Shown here piece after piece: positions 17,190 through 26,399 of a stretch of DNA of 64,000 nt (position 1 is the stretch's first letter; each line of letters starts with the position of its first letter). This DNA is from Cyanophora paradoxa (Eukaryota > Glaucocystophyceae > Cyanophorales > Cyanophoraceae). Below the pieces are notes generated by a model. The model saw nothing but the letters and a program-made list of their open reading frames with translations. It was not told the origin of the DNA and did not search any database. The stretch spans positions 62,001 to 126,000 of the forward strand of contig QPMI01000127.1 in the NCBI GenBank assembly GCA_004431415.1. The letters run 5' to 3'. Position numbers and translations under genes: made by a program.

Positions 17190-18050
17190 ATGACTGTCCC
17201 GCTCCTCCCGTGGTGCTCGTCCCTCCGCCAGTGCGTCCGCACGTGCGTCGCCGACGCCTCCCGCGCTGGCGGCGGTTCCGGCCCCGACTGCGACGACGAA
17301 GGGGGCGGCCAGCCACCAAGGCGTCTTGTCCTCGATGCTGCCACCCTGGGGCTCGCCCTCGCCGACCCCGACCTCGCGGCTGCCTGGGGACGGGCTATGG
17401 CCGAGTGGCTGGGCTCCGAGCAGGGCCGCCGCGAGGCGGACGCCTCGGCCCTGCGCGGGGGCCGCAAACGCCGCGTGGGGGCACCCGCGGCGTTCCTCCT
17501 CCCCCTGATGCGGGGCCCCGTCGGGGCCGCCCTTGTCCGCGCCCTAGGGGGCTGGGCCGCACGGTCGAGCGGTTCCGCCTCGAGTTCGCCGCCGAGCTCG
17601 AGGCGGCCGCGTTCGGCCCGGGCGCAAAAGATTCCTCCGCTGCAGCTCGGCCTGCACGCGGGCGCGCTGGTCGAGATTCGCGGGCTGCTGCCCTGCGCGT
17701 ACCAGGTCCTCTGCGCGCACGACGCGGCGGCCCCGCCCGCCGCCGCGCGCGCGGCGGAGGCCGGCCCGGGCGCGGCCCGGCGCGCACCGCTGCAGGACGT
17801 CACGAACCGCCCGGCGGCGGCGGCGGGGGCCGCGCGCATCGTCCTCGCGCCGGCGCCGACCCTCGCCGAGCTCCCCGTGCTGGTGGGACGGGCGGGGGCC
17901 GCGGCCGAGGCGGGGGTCAACGGTGCGAGCCCCTGGAGCGCCCTCGCGCGCGGCGACCAGCGCCTGCCGGTCGACCTTGTGCGCCACATGGCGCGCCCGC
18001 TGCTGGACCCGACCCTCCCGCCGCGGCGCGCGCTCTGTATTCCTCTGTGA
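17190..18050 (+). CDS. Hypothetical helical protein with frame changes
   Basis: Chosen start is the ATG at 17190 (MTVPLLPWCSSLRQCVRTCV); upstream ATGs at 17027 and 17127 are alternatives. The protein is Ala/Leu/Arg-rich (RLVLDAATLGLALADPDLAA, LLPLMRGPVGAALVRALGGW). A short stretch (about 17560-17640) reads better in another frame (GRTVERFRLEFAAELEAAAF), implying two compensating one-base changes. It then continues LGLHAGALVEIRGLLPCAYQ to LARGDQRLPVDLVRHMARPL. The last few codons run into the antisense of a kinase fragment at about 18,036, so the natural C-terminus may be lost. No family recognised. Confidence 0.4.
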   Translation: MTVPLLPWCSSLRQCVRTCVADASRAGGGSGPDCDDEGGGQPPRRLVLDAATLGLALADPDLAAAWGRAMAEWLGSEQGRREADASALRGGRKRRVGAPAAFLLPLMRGPVGAALVRALGGWAARSSGSASSSPPSSRRPRSARAQKIPPLQLGLHAGALVEIRGLLPCAYQVLCAHDAAAPPAAARAAEAGPGAARRAPLQDVTNRPAAAAGAARIVLAPAPTLAELPVLVGRAGAAAEAGVNGASPWSALARGDQRLPVDLVRHMARPLLDPTLPPRRALCIPL

Positions 18051-18530
18051 ATGTCAATGCACCGCCGCCAAAATCAATGAGGACAACGTCGGGGATTGCA
18101 TCCTCGCCGGGCGCCGAGTCGACCTCCGCGCGGATCATGATGTTGTTGCCCTTCAGATCGCAGTGGGAGATGCCCAGCTGCCGAAGCGTGAACAGGGCCC
18201 GCAGGATGCGGATGGCAATGACGCGAGCGGTGAACTCGGGGGCCTCTCCCCGGCGGTCCCGGAACCGATAGAGCGTTCCGCCGCCGAGCACCTCCATGAC
18301 TACACAGATCGATGGCACCAGGGGGGTCCTTCGCGTGCCCTCGCTATGCCGGATGACGAGGAACCACCCGTAGATCAAAGGGAACGGCGGCTTGATCGAG
18401 GGGTCCTCTGCCGGCCAGACAGCGCCGCTGGCGTTGGTCGCCCTGTGGGTGTTGTAGGCCACCACCGGTGCCGCCACCTCCAGGATGAACTGGAGGGCAG
18501 CTTCCTCTGTACTCTCTACGGTGATCACTC
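18036..18530 (-). pseudogene. Protein-kinase catalytic fragment
   Basis: The frame encodes a kinase hinge (ICVVMEVLGGGTL), a helical segment, the catalytic loop HCDLKGNNIMI (Asp, Lys and Asn present) and VLIDFGGG, the Mg-binding DFG. The glycine loop and beta-3 Lys are absent upstream and everything after DFG is missing; the frame becomes antisense of the neighbouring gene at ~18,036. There is no ATG; its 5' side abuts the stop of the JAMM gene. Serine/threonine kinases are common in large DNA viruses. This copy cannot make a complete kinase. Confidence 0.65.
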
Positions 18531-19088
18531 CCAGGGGAGGTCCACAAAGGGCGGCCTGTCCGGCTCGGTCATGTGCACGACGAACCACCGCCCCACCGCC
18601 TGGAACCAGGAGTCGCGGAAGGAGTGGTAGGTCGTGCTGGGGTCCTCGAGAAACCTCTTCACCCGCGCCTCGAGCTCGTCGCGGATCGCCGTCATGAGGC
18701 GCTGGGCCTCCTGCGGCCCGCCCTTCTCGAGCTGCTGCCTGAGCTTGTTTCTCGCGGAGACGACGTACGTCCCCTCGGGGGCGAAGACCAGGTGGGCGTA
18801 GTTGCCGTTCACCGAGTCGAGGCCGATGTTGAACATGTCCGCCGAGGAGGGCTGCTGGAACCAGCACCGCTCCTTCTGGTCACAGTTGCCGTGGTGCACG
18901 TGGAACTCGATGGGCCCGTGTGGAACCTCGACGCTGGACGAGCTCCCCTTCGTCACGTTTTGAGGCACCATCCACCCCACCTGGTCTATCTGGGGGGGGC
19001 ACTGGGGTTCCAGGATGCCGCCTATCTCGGGGGCCCCCGCCGGGAGCTCCGTCTGGGCCCGCAGCCTCCTGAAGTCGTCGGGGTGCAT
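18525..19088 (-). CDS. JAMM/MPN-domain protein (JAB1-like metallo-isopeptidase)
   Basis: 187 residues from the ATG at 19088. The order of motifs fits JAMM: Glu in PEIGGILEP, then IEFHVHHGNC (HxH), then QQPSSADMFNIG with Ser and Asp in S-x-x-D spacing. After this come GNYAHLVFAPEGTYVVS, a beta hairpin typical of MPN domains, and a C-terminal helical part ending PFVDLPWE. JAMM enzymes use Zn to remove ubiquitin or similar tags. Zn ligands (two His and Asp) and the catalytic Glu all appear present, so activity is plausible. The frame is intact, one of the best preserved genes of the block. Confidence 0.7.
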   Translation of the reverse strand: MHPDDFRRLRAQTELPAGAPEIGGILEPQCPPQIDQVGWMVPQNVTKGSSSSVEVPHGPIEFHVHHGNCDQKERCWFQQPSSADMFNIGLDSVNGNYAHLVFAPEGTYVVSARNKLRQQLEKGGPQEAQRLMTAIRDELEARVKRFLEDPSTTYHSFRDSWFQAVGRWFVVHMTEPDRPPFVDLPWE

Positions 19089-19781
19089 CACGAAGCGCGG
19101 CACGGGGGCGGCAGCATTGCCGCGACCACAACCACCTGAGAATCCTATAGCTAGTCTAGTACTCGTAGATCATGACGACGCGACGCGCGCAGACTCAGAT
19201 CTGCCAGGCTGGCACCGGTATAACGCCGGTATACGGGTGCGCGCGCGCACACGCAAGCGAATCTGCAGTGTTGACGTGTCGACGTCTGTGGTGATACGGT
19301 AACTTACGAAGTCCCTTCGCAGGCAGAAAGAGTCCCAGACTCCGGGAGAAAGAGTCACTGGCAGTACATGTACATCATGATGGCCTGCAGGCTCAGCGGC
19401 TGCAGCTGGCATCTGTCACAGGCTCACAGCTGCAGTGTATGGCATTGTACGCGCGCGTATATATACATCAAGTACGTACTAAGCTCGTTACGTGTTCATG
19501 CAGACTTACAGCCTGGCAGTAAGTTTTTTTAACTTAGGAACAAAACTCAAAAGGCCAATCATTGCCGGCCCCATCCGATGATCCCCATGGCCATGGCCAC
19601 GGCCCATATGCATGCATGGCCACGGGCCGGGGCCGCCGGGCCCGCGGCCAATTAATCAAGTTGCCGTCGCTTACCGTAGTACCCGGTCCCGCGGTAGTGC
19701 ACGGTAGTGCACGCGCGGCGCCGGCGCCGGCCGGTATATACTATGATACTATAGCTACTAGGAGCGGATGCGGTGCGCATG
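19089..19781. other. Intergenic region, no gene seen
   Basis: Mixed composition with several AT-rich patches (TATATATACATC near 19458, TTTTTTTAACTTAGG near 19525, GGTATATACTATGATAC near 19731) and short palindromes (GGCGCCGGCGCC near 19718). It serves the JAMM gene's promoter side and the 3' end of the gene at 19782. ORFs here have no protein-like composition. Confidence 0.4.
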
Positions 19782-20180
19782 CTATCGCCCCCGGCGCCCG
19801 GCGGGCGTGGCGCCGGAGCCCCACGGGTCGTCCCGTAGCGCCGCCGCCTGCGCCTGCGCCGCCGCGATCGCCTCGCGCTCCCGCTTCCGCCTGATGAGCT
19901 CCGGCCAGACCTCGTCGAGGACCGCGCGCAGGATGTCCCGCTTGCCGTCCGCCAGCGCCTCGCAGAAGCCGGGCGGGATCGGCTTGAGCCCGTTGAGGTC
20001 GCACATGGTGCGGCAGACCGCCATGTTCACCTTGCGCTGGATCTCCTCCTCGCTCGGCTTACTCCAGCCCGGGTTGCCAGGCAGGAGCTCGGGCGGCCGG
20101 CTGGAGCCCGCCGCCGCCGCCGCCGGCGCCGCCGCCCCGCCCGCGCCAGGCCAGAGGGCGCCGCCGGGCATGTTCTTCAT
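19782..20180 (-). CDS. Hypothetical helical protein
   Basis: 132 residues from the ATG at 20180. An Ala/Gly/Pro-rich N-terminus leads into a compact helical domain (SEEEIQRKVNMAVCRTMCDL, PPGFCEALADGKRDILRAVL, DEVWPELIRRKREREAIAAA) and a basic C-terminus. The frame is intact. Composition and the EEIQRKVN..DVL pattern look like a real small domain, but no family is recognised. It sits in a same-strand run with the genes at 20238 and 20727. Confidence 0.5.
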   Translation of the reverse strand: MKNMPGGALWPGAGGAAAPAAAAAGSSRPPELLPGNPGWSKPSEEEIQRKVNMAVCRTMCDLNGLKPIPPGFCEALADGKRDILRAVLDEVWPELIRRKREREAIAAAQAQAAALRDDPWGSGATPAGRRGR

Positions 20181-20237
20181 TCCGTGGGCCCAGATTTGCC
20201 GGTGTCTAGCGGACGCCGGGCAGTCGTTGCACTCTCA

Positions 20238-20711
20238 TCACTTCAGGAAGACGATCCGGTCCTTCGAAAACGGCTCGGCCGACAGCACGAACCGCGAGGG
20301 CCCCTCGAGGTCGATGATGAGGCCGATGATGGCGGGGATCCGCATCGACTGCGAGGCCGACAGATCCGGTATGGCGGCCAGCCCCGGGATCTCGGTCGGG
20401 GGCAGGAGGGCGAAGGTGGAGCGGGAGAGGCCCCGCCAGCGCAGGTCGGCCTCGGCGCCGTCGAGGGCCTTCCAGCTGGCCCCGTACTCCGACGACCCAA
20501 CCTCGGCGCCGAGGCGCACGACCCCGCCCGCCCGGAAGCTGAGCGTCGGGCGCATGTACATCTGGGTGTCGGGGACCCGGATGCCCCGCTCGGCGCGCCA
20601 GACCGTGCCCATAAGGTCCACGGGGGCGTTGAGGCGGTGGGCGACGACCGCAACCAGAACGGCGGTGATGAGCGCCGTGGCGATGACAGAGACGGCAGCG
20701 GCGGCGCCCAT
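20238..20711 (-). CDS. Membrane-anchored hypothetical protein
   Basis: 157 residues from the ATG at 20711. The N-terminus is a clear transmembrane or signal-anchor helix (AVSVIATALITAVLVAVVAH). The remainder is beta-rich (RVPDTQMYMRPTLSFRAGGV, LRWRGLSRSTFALLPPTEIP, IPAIIGLIIDLEGPSRFVLS) and ends KDRIVFLK. This is consistent with an ectodomain or virion envelope protein. Frame intact, 16 bases from the neighbouring same-strand gene. No family recognised. Confidence 0.55.
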   Translation of the reverse strand: MGAAAAVSVIATALITAVLVAVVAHRLNAPVDLMGTVWRAERGIRVPDTQMYMRPTLSFRAGGVVRLGAEVGSSEYGASWKALDGAEADLRWRGLSRSTFALLPPTEIPGLAAIPDLSASQSMRIPAIIGLIIDLEGPSRFVLSAEPFSKDRIVFLK

Positions 20712-20726
20712 TGTTCAGAGCTCTCT

Positions 20727-21169
20727 CTACCGGCGCATGTAGGCCTCCAGCACCGGCCGGAATTTGCCGATCAAGGACCGGCCGACTGAAATCGCGGCAA
20801 CCGACCAGTCCGCCAGGCTGCCGGGCCTTGCGACAGGGTCGTAGCTTCGGGGCTGATGCCCCGCGATGAAAGCGCCCGCCGGAGCGGCCATCAGCCACAC
20901 CTTGTCGCTAAACCGCATCTCCACGGGCCCCACGGCGGCCGACTGAATCCGCGGGATGAACGAGGGGTCGTAGACCCGAGCGCAGATGGCGCTAACGACA
21001 GGGCGGAGGTGTGGGCTCCTCAGGGCAGCCATGATCTCCACATACGCCAACGCTCGGTTGTACTGCGCGCGCACGCAGGGGGGACGTTAGGCGGCGAGCG
21101 GCGAACCGGCGGCTTGCGGCGCACCACATCGGGAGAGAGGACGGCGCCGGCGACCGGACCCGCATCCAT
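20727..21169 (-). CDS. Hypothetical protein with a short 5' intron
   Basis: Exon 1 runs from the ATG at 21169 to 21107 (MDAGPVAGAVLSPDVVRRKP..). A 44-base GT-AG intron (21063-21106) with a CTAAC branch-point-like word follows, then exon 2 (21062-20727) beginning YNRALAYVEIMAALRSPHLR and ending FRPVLEAYMRR. Phase 0 at the junction keeps protein-like sequence across it; without the intron only a GTG or an internal ATG (21032) starts the ORF. The product, about 133 residues, has a helical N-half and a middle with EMRFSDKVWLMAAPAGAFIA. Unknown function. Confidence 0.45.
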
Positions 21170-21234
21170 GAAGAAGAAAGAAGCCTGGCCGCAGTGGTAC
21201 TAGTACAGCTCAGGAGGAGGAGCTCAACAAGCTG

Positions 21235-21384
21235 ATGGAGCAGACGATGGAGAACCGCCGCATCGCCGAGAGGCTCCTGAGGGAGCGGGTCGCCGAGAGC
21301 AGGCGCGAGGGGTTCCGGGCGTCGTCTTCCTCCGAAGAGGCCGGCGACGGCGGCGGCGCCCCCCCCTCTGCGCCCGCCCCTTAA
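21235..21384 (+). CDS. 49-residue helical ORF
   Basis: From the ATG at 21235: MEQTMENRRIAERLLRERVA, then a Ser/Gly-rich tail ending in Ala/Pro. The helix continues upstream in frame as QEEELNKL after an AG acceptor-like site (TACAGCTCAG ending 21213), so a 5' exon is possible. The TAA is followed by an AT-rich TATTTTGTGATAGG. Short, but the sharp change of composition at both ends supports coding. Confidence 0.35.
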   Translation: MEQTMENRRIAERLLRERVAESRREGFRASSSSEEAGDGGGAPPSAPAP

Positions 21385-21530
21385 TATTTTGTGATAGGGA
21401 GATCATAAAAAAACACCCAAGGCATCCCCGGGCACACCCCCTAGCGGCGGCCGCGCGGACGGCCGCTGCGGTTCGCCCCTGCCTGGCGGGGCGACATAAT
21501 CCCGCGGATCCACCAAACGCGCGGGCCGAC

Positions 21531-21980
21531 TTAGCACCTCGGCTTCTTCTTCTCCTTCTTCTTCGCTGGCGCCTTCTTCTTCTTCTTCTTCTTCTTTTTC
21601 ATCTCGGCGGCCTTCTTCTTCTCCTTCTGTTTCTTCTCTTCCTCTATGACGGCCTTGCGGACCTCGGCCCGGATCCGGCGGCGCCTGCGGGCCCTGCGCC
21701 GGCGCTCAGAGGAGGAGGAGGAGCAGGAGGAGGAGGAGGAGGAGGAGGATGAGGAGGAGCATGACGACGACGCGTCCGAGTCATCGGAGAGCCTGCACTT
21801 GCAGTGGATCTTGCGCCGGAGGCAGTGGGGGCACCGCCCCTCCCTCACGGCCCGGTACCGGTCGACGGCGTCCGGCTGCGCATGACGTCGGGTGCACGTA
21901 CGACGAGATCGCGGTGGACCCCATCGAGGGCTCCTACACCCTGATCCGGAAGCTTGAGCGGCTCCAAAAGTTCTGGGCAT
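21531..21980 (-). CDS. Zinc-knuckle, Ser-rich and Lys-rich protein
   Basis: The clear coding part starts near 21885 (QPDAVDRYRAVREGRCPHCL) and includes CPHC...CKC, a likely zinc knuckle. It then has a Ser/Cys run, an Arg-rich segment (ERRRRARRRRRIRAEVRK) and a long Lys-rich tail with AEMKK and KKAPAKKKEKKKPRC. Such charge architecture suggests RNA or DNA binding. An ATG at 21980 opens the frame, but residues before ~21885 are antisense of a plus-strand fragment, so the 5' end may be joined rather than native. Confidence 0.45.
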   Translation of the reverse strand: MPRTFGAAQASGSGCRSPRWGPPRSRRTCTRRHAQPDAVDRYRAVREGRCPHCLRRKIHCKCRLSDDSDASSSCSSSSSSSSSSSCSSSSSERRRRARRRRRIRAEVRKAVIEEEKKQKEKKKAAEMKKKKKKKKKAPAKKKEKKKPRC

Positions 21981-22042
21981 CCCTGACCGCCTCTTCCATT
22001 TACACCCTAAAAGATGGGGCGATCGTGCATACAGCCCCGTAG
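21886..22042 (+). pseudogene. C-terminal fragment of unknown protein
   Basis: In frame it reads TYDEIAVDPIEGSYTLIRKL, then ERLQKFWASLTASSIYTLKD and GAIVHTAP with a TAG at 22040-22042. It is well-formed protein sequence without a start; its 5' side at about 21885 is the zinc-knuckle gene in antisense. I read it as the tail of a gene cut at a junction. Confidence 0.4.
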
Positions 22043-22066
22043 CTCTAGATCTAGCTAGTTACTTTG

Positions 22067-22993
22067 ATGTCTGAGCGCCGGGATCTTCGAGTACGAGGAA
22101 GAGTTCGAGGAGGGGCCGGTCGAGGGCACGTGGTCGTTTTTCAACTGCCGCCTCCTCCGCAAGCTCGACGACACCGGGGGGCGGCGGCGGGGGCGGGCCG
22201 GGGGGCGGGGATGCTGGCGGCCCGCTGGACCCCGCGGACCCGGGGGCGCGCGAGGCGGCCCTCGCGCGCCTGGAGGAGCTGGACCGCAAGTACCGGCAGG
22301 GGTCCGCGCTGGGGGCGCTCGGGGCGGTGCTCCCGGAAGGGCGCGACCAGCTCTCGGACGACATGTCCGAGATGGAGGACCCCGAGGTGTTCCGGCGGAT
22401 CTTCGAGCGGCGGCGGGAGGTGCTGGAGGTGTACCGGGACCTGCTGGCGACGCGGGCGGTGGACCTCGCGCGGCCGCCGCCCCCGGACGGCGACGAGACG
22501 GCGCTCGACCGCATCAACGCGCACATGGAGCTGGTCTTCCAGCTGGCCCGGTACGCGATGGCGGTCAAGGGCGTGCGGGCCGCGTTCGAGCGGCCGGTCT
22601 CCCTGCGCGTCTACAGCAACGACATCTTCGCGGACCGGATGCAGTTCGCGCGGCCCGGGGAGGAGGACGAGAGCGCCATCGTGAAGATCATGAACCACAT
22701 CACGAACCACTGCGCCCTGCACCGGTACCGGCGCTGCCACGGCGCCGTCTTCCAGGAGAAGTTCGTCGACGGGGGCCACGGGACGCGCGCCTGGGAGCAC
22801 GTCTGCACGATCGACGAGCTGGTGGAGCGCGTGACGACGGCGAACAACCACTACCAGTACTTCAAGCTCCTCCACTCGCACGCCTCGGTGCGCGCCGCCG
22901 TGGTGGACAGCCTGAAGAAGTGCGTCTCGATCGAGTTCGAGGACCTGGTGCGGGACCGCCACATCTTCTCCTTCGACAACCGCGTCTGGGCCG
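22067..22993 (+). pseudogene. D5-type primase-helicase, N-terminal fragment
   Basis: From the ATG at 22067, with frame changes near 22080 and in the G-run at 22170-22200, it reads IFEYEEEFEEGPVEGTWSFF and later a clean frame from about 22210. That frame contains DPEVFRRIFERRREVLEVYR, IMNHITNHCALHRYRRCHGA, WEHVCTIDELVERVTTANNH and DRHIFSFDNRVW. The last motif matches the 'drh.fsFdNGvY' element preceding the SF3 helicase domain in giant-virus D5 proteins, the replicative primase-helicase. The Walker A/B helicase core is absent; at ~22,993 the sequence switches to the antisense of another gene. An AT-rich promoter-like island lies at 22,040-22,066. Confidence 0.6.
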
Positions 22994-25060
22994 AAGCCAG
23001 CTGGACGAGCTGGTCGACGATGCCGCGCCCGATCTGGACCGCGATGTTGCGGCCGGCCGTGCACTGGAGCGCATTGCGCACGATCTCCGCGAGCGGCGGC
23101 GGCGGGGATCTGCTGCAAAACGATGCCGACCGGCCGCCCAGCGCCCCGCAAGCGGCGGCGCGGGCGGCGTCGACCGCAGCTGGCCGCGTGCACCGCCTAA
23201 TCTGCTCGGCCGCGTCCGGCGGCATGTTAAACGAGGTGACGAGAAAGTCGGCGGCGACGTCCGCTGCTTTCAGGACCGCCGTGTCGATGAGGGCCGCCCC
23301 GTACAGTTTCCGGGGCGTGGCGCATGGCGGCGGCGGCGGCGGCGCGGGCTGGCCCGGCGCGGGCGGCCCGCGGACGTCGTGGAACATGCAGGGGGTCCTC
23401 TCGGCGGCGAAGTCGATGGCCGACTTGGCTATGGCAGCGCACACCTGCCCGATGATGGGCACGGGGACGTCGGCCTTTGCCTTCCTGGCACAGTCGAAAA
23501 CCTTCTCGGCGAGGCCGTGCACGGTGAGACCGTCCGTTTTCTGGGACGAGAGCACCATGCTGAGTGAGATATCCGCCCTCGCGAAACCCTTCACGAACTC
23601 CTGCGTGAGAAGCCGAAGATCGTTTGCTGCCTTCTGGATGCAAACGAGTAACGACTTGCTGATGCGGGGACCCGGGGTGTCGCGGAGGGTGGAGAGGGTC
23701 AGCGCGCCGACAATAAACTCGATGGCCTCGAGCGTGACGCCCACAACAAGTGAGCTGCGGGCGCCCCAGGCCGCCACTGCCGATCTTATCTGGCCGCCTA
23801 AATACCTCTGCAGCGTCTTGACGGTGTCCGGGTCGGTATGGGCGCTGGCCTTGGCGATGGCGAGCACAAAGACCACGAGCCGCGTGCCCGTTGTCTGCTC
23901 GAAAAGGTCCTCCACGGCGGACCGTCTGCTCGGGGCGGCGGTCGAGGAGCCGGCCCAGCACCGTCAGCACGTTCCCCGACGTCTGCCTGCTGGGCTCCGA
24001 GGGGTCGTCGTTCCAGGGGTGCGACACCTGCACCGTGACCGCCGGCTCGTCGTCCGCGAGGAGGGCGTCGAGCGCCTGCCCCGGCCTCTCGGTGAGCAGG
24101 CGCCCGCCCGGGCGAGCGGCCGCCAGCGCACGCACGTCGAAGAGGAGGGAGCAGGAAGCAGCGGGGCGGCGGTGCCGGCGGGCGCGCAGGGCGGCGGCGA
24201 GCGCCCCCAGGGGCCCCGAGAGGCCGCGCTCGAGGGCGTTCAGGTGGAACCTGCGCGGGCACGCTCAGGGAGGCGGGCGAGGGCAGGCCCGCCGGCCAGG
24301 CGGCCGCACCCCTCGATGATGAGCGAGAGGCTCCCGGGGTAGCTCCCCAGCAGCAGCTCCTCCAGCGCCGCGAAGACGAAGGTGCCCTCGGCGACGCTGT
24401 AGGGGGCGGGGACCATGGGGTACGCGGGGTAGGCGCGCCCGCGCTCGACGACGGTGTGGTAGTCGTGGTTGGCGAAGACCCGGACCTCGGCGGACCCCGG
24501 CGCCAGGGCGCGGGCGAGGGCGCGGGCCAGGCCGCCCGGCCCGCCGCCGCCGCAGACGGCCGCCACGTCGAGGCAGGTGCCGGAGGGCGGCCCGTCGCGG
24601 TACTTGCACGGCCCCGACGCGATGCCGAGGGCGACCCGCTCGAACTGCACGAGGAGGGGCGCCGGCGCCGGCCGGCTGAGGGGCTCCAGCGCGGCGACGA
24701 AGTCCTCCGTGACCCGCGCCGAGGTGTCGAGGGTGATGTGGTACGAGAAGCACGGGCGCGGGTGCATGGACCGGATGATCCAGCCGCCGGTGATCCGCAG
24801 CGGGGCGCCCCCGGCGGCGGCGCGCTTCTTGGCGCAGGCGATTGCCGTGCTGATGGAGAACTCGCGCACGTCGAAGGCGAACCCCAGCTGCGGGCCGGTC
24901 AGCAATGGCACGCCAGCGCGGCGGGCGCGACGCACCCGCACGACGGGGGGCGGGGGGAGATAGATGCGGCCGTGGTGGGCGAATCCGGTGAGGCAGCCGT
25001 CGGCGTCGCGGAGGGCGCACGGGGGGGCGTACTCCACCACTCGAGGGGGCGGCCAGCCCT
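22993..25060 (-). pseudogene. Large hypothetical protein, frameshifted and truncated at both ends
   Basis: On the minus strand a continuous protein-like path runs from about 25060 (RVVEYAPPCALRDADGCLTG), through FAFDVREFSISTAIACAKKR and CFSYHITLDTSARVTEDFVA. After frame changes near 24245 and 23915 it continues through SNVxTVLGRLLDRRPEQTV-like sequence and LVVFVLAIAKASAHTDPDTV to NIAVQIGRGIVDQLVQLAS at 22993. The C-terminal half is helix-rich with possible membrane-associated stretches. It lacks a start (only TTG/GTG) and is cut by the D5 fragment downstream. It may be two neighbouring genes. No family recognised. Confidence 0.4.
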
Positions 25061-25078
25061 GCCGCCCCCGTGCCGCCA

Positions 25079-25407
25079 ATGCTCGCCGAGGCCTCCTCCA
25101 CCCTCGGGGTGGTGCAGGGGGCGCTGCTCGAGCTGAGCCCCCTTGCCGAGCGCACCCGCCTTGGCGCCTGCTGGTTCTCCTACAACCTGCGCGAGGCCGG
25201 GGAGGTCTGCTGCGAGGAGCTGGAGGCCCTCATGGACCACGTGGAGGCCCTCGAGGGCGCCGCCCGCGCCGCGGGGCTAGGGCACGCCGCCCGGCTCCTA
25301 AGGCAGTACGGGCACGGCAAAAAAAAAAAGATGGACATGCCATGTGCATGCTCGTACGAGCGGCCTCGCAAGGCCTTGCGGCGTGCACAAAGCCCGTGCC
25401 GGTGTAG
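25079..25407 (+). CDS. Small helical hypothetical protein
   Basis: From the ATG at 25079: LAEASSTLGVVQGALLELSP, TRLGACWFSYNLREAGEVCC and EELEALMDHVEALEGAARAA, then a run of eleven A (25320-25330) encoding lysines. The true end is uncertain because the A-run is a classic indel site: one frame stops at 25407, the other runs on. Helical throughout, with a CC pair. It is head-to-head with the preceding minus gene. Unknown function. Confidence 0.45.
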
Positions 25408-25461
25408 AGAAGAAGGCTTGCTTGTTTTTTGTGTGCTAGAATTCCAGCCTATATTTCTGGT

Positions 25462-26083
25462 ATGTCCGCGCCGGAGAGAGAGATATACCGGCCCCCATGG
25501 CGCAGGGCGCCGCCGCTGGGGATCCGGAAGTTCGCCCGCGGCCGCGGCCCGGCCTCCTTCATGGTCCTCTCCAACGGGGCCCTGCTGCTGGCGGCCGCGG
25601 AGGCCGCGCGGAGGGGAGGGGCGCGGTTCGCGGTCCACGCCGCCGTCTACGCGTCGGCGGCCCTCGCCAGCGTGCGGTACCACCGTCTTCCGCCACGTCG
25701 TGCGGGCGGTCTCCTCGCACCTCGGGCCTGCTCCACGCGATCTTCGACCGCCTGGAGGTGCAGGAGCGCGCGCGGGCCAGGCGCGTCTGCCGGCGCTTCT
25801 GCACGATCGGGGCGGCCGCCGGCAGCACGCGGATGGCCGTGGAGGCGGTGCTGGCAGAGCCGCCGGCGGACGCTCAACCGCACCCGGCGCTCCCGAGGCT
25901 CGCCCTCTACGAATCGAACCCCCAGCGCGCGTCGTTCGCCGTGCTCGCGGACGTCCTGGCCAGGCCCATCTGCGCGAAGATCGAGAGCCTCTCCATCGTG
26001 CTGTCGGCGGACGGCACCAGCCCGACCCTGTGGAGCGGGTTTCGGGACTCGAGGCACCTGCCGCCGTCGCACCTGCACCGTCG
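25462..26083 (+). pseudogene. F-box/LRR-like protein, frameshifted and truncated
   Basis: The ATG at 25462 follows a TATA-like CCTATATTTC. The product reads EREIYRPPWRRAPPLGIRKF, FAVHAAVYASAALASVR, then after one change TTVFRHVVRAVSSHLG, and after another LLHAIFDRLEVQERARARRV followed by CRRFCTI. That last segment is an F-box signature ('lP..ll..if..L...er.r.r.VCrrf'). LRR-like sequence follows (ALYESNPQRASFAVLADVLA, AKIESLSIVLSADG). It stops at ~26,083 against an antisense gene. F-box proteins recruit substrates to SCF ubiquitin ligases and are frequent in algal viruses. Confidence 0.45.
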
Positions 26084-26370
26084 TACCCGTCCTGCAGGAG
26101 CCGCCTGTGCTCGGCGCGCAGTTCGCGCTGGTCTCGGTTGCGGGCGCGCTCGACGGGGCCCGCCCGAGCCGCCTCCCCCAGCAGGAACATGAGGCGCTGG
26201 ACGGCGCTCCCCGCGGGGGCGGGGAGGACAAAGTCGGTGTCCAGCTCGGGCTCGTGCTCCGGAAGGGTGCGGCGGACCGGCCTCGCCAGCTCCTGCTCCA
26301 GGCGGTCGGCGTCGTAGGCCGTCATGACCAGCCACTCGAATGGGGCCTCGGTCTCAATGATGTGCTGAAT
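26084..26370 (-). pseudogene. Hypothetical protein fragment
   Basis: Protein-like sequence TIQHIIETEAPFEWLVMTAY, DADRLEQELARPVRRTLPEH, ELDTDFVLPAPAGSAVQRLM and RNRDQRELRAEHRRLLQDGY, ending at a junction near 26,084. It has no ATG. A CTAAC word and CAG acceptor-like site (ACCATTCAG) precede CACATCATTGAG, so its 5' boundary may be an exon edge. Charged helical protein of unknown role. Confidence 0.35.
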
Positions 26371-26399
26371 GGTACGCAACCGGACGTTAGAGAGGTGCT

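Noticed and set aside
16586-18271. 561-codon plus-strand frame
   Set aside because: Mostly Arg/Pro/Gly typical of shifted frames in GC-rich DNA; the frame with Leu/Val/Glu content (17190-18050) explains the region better.
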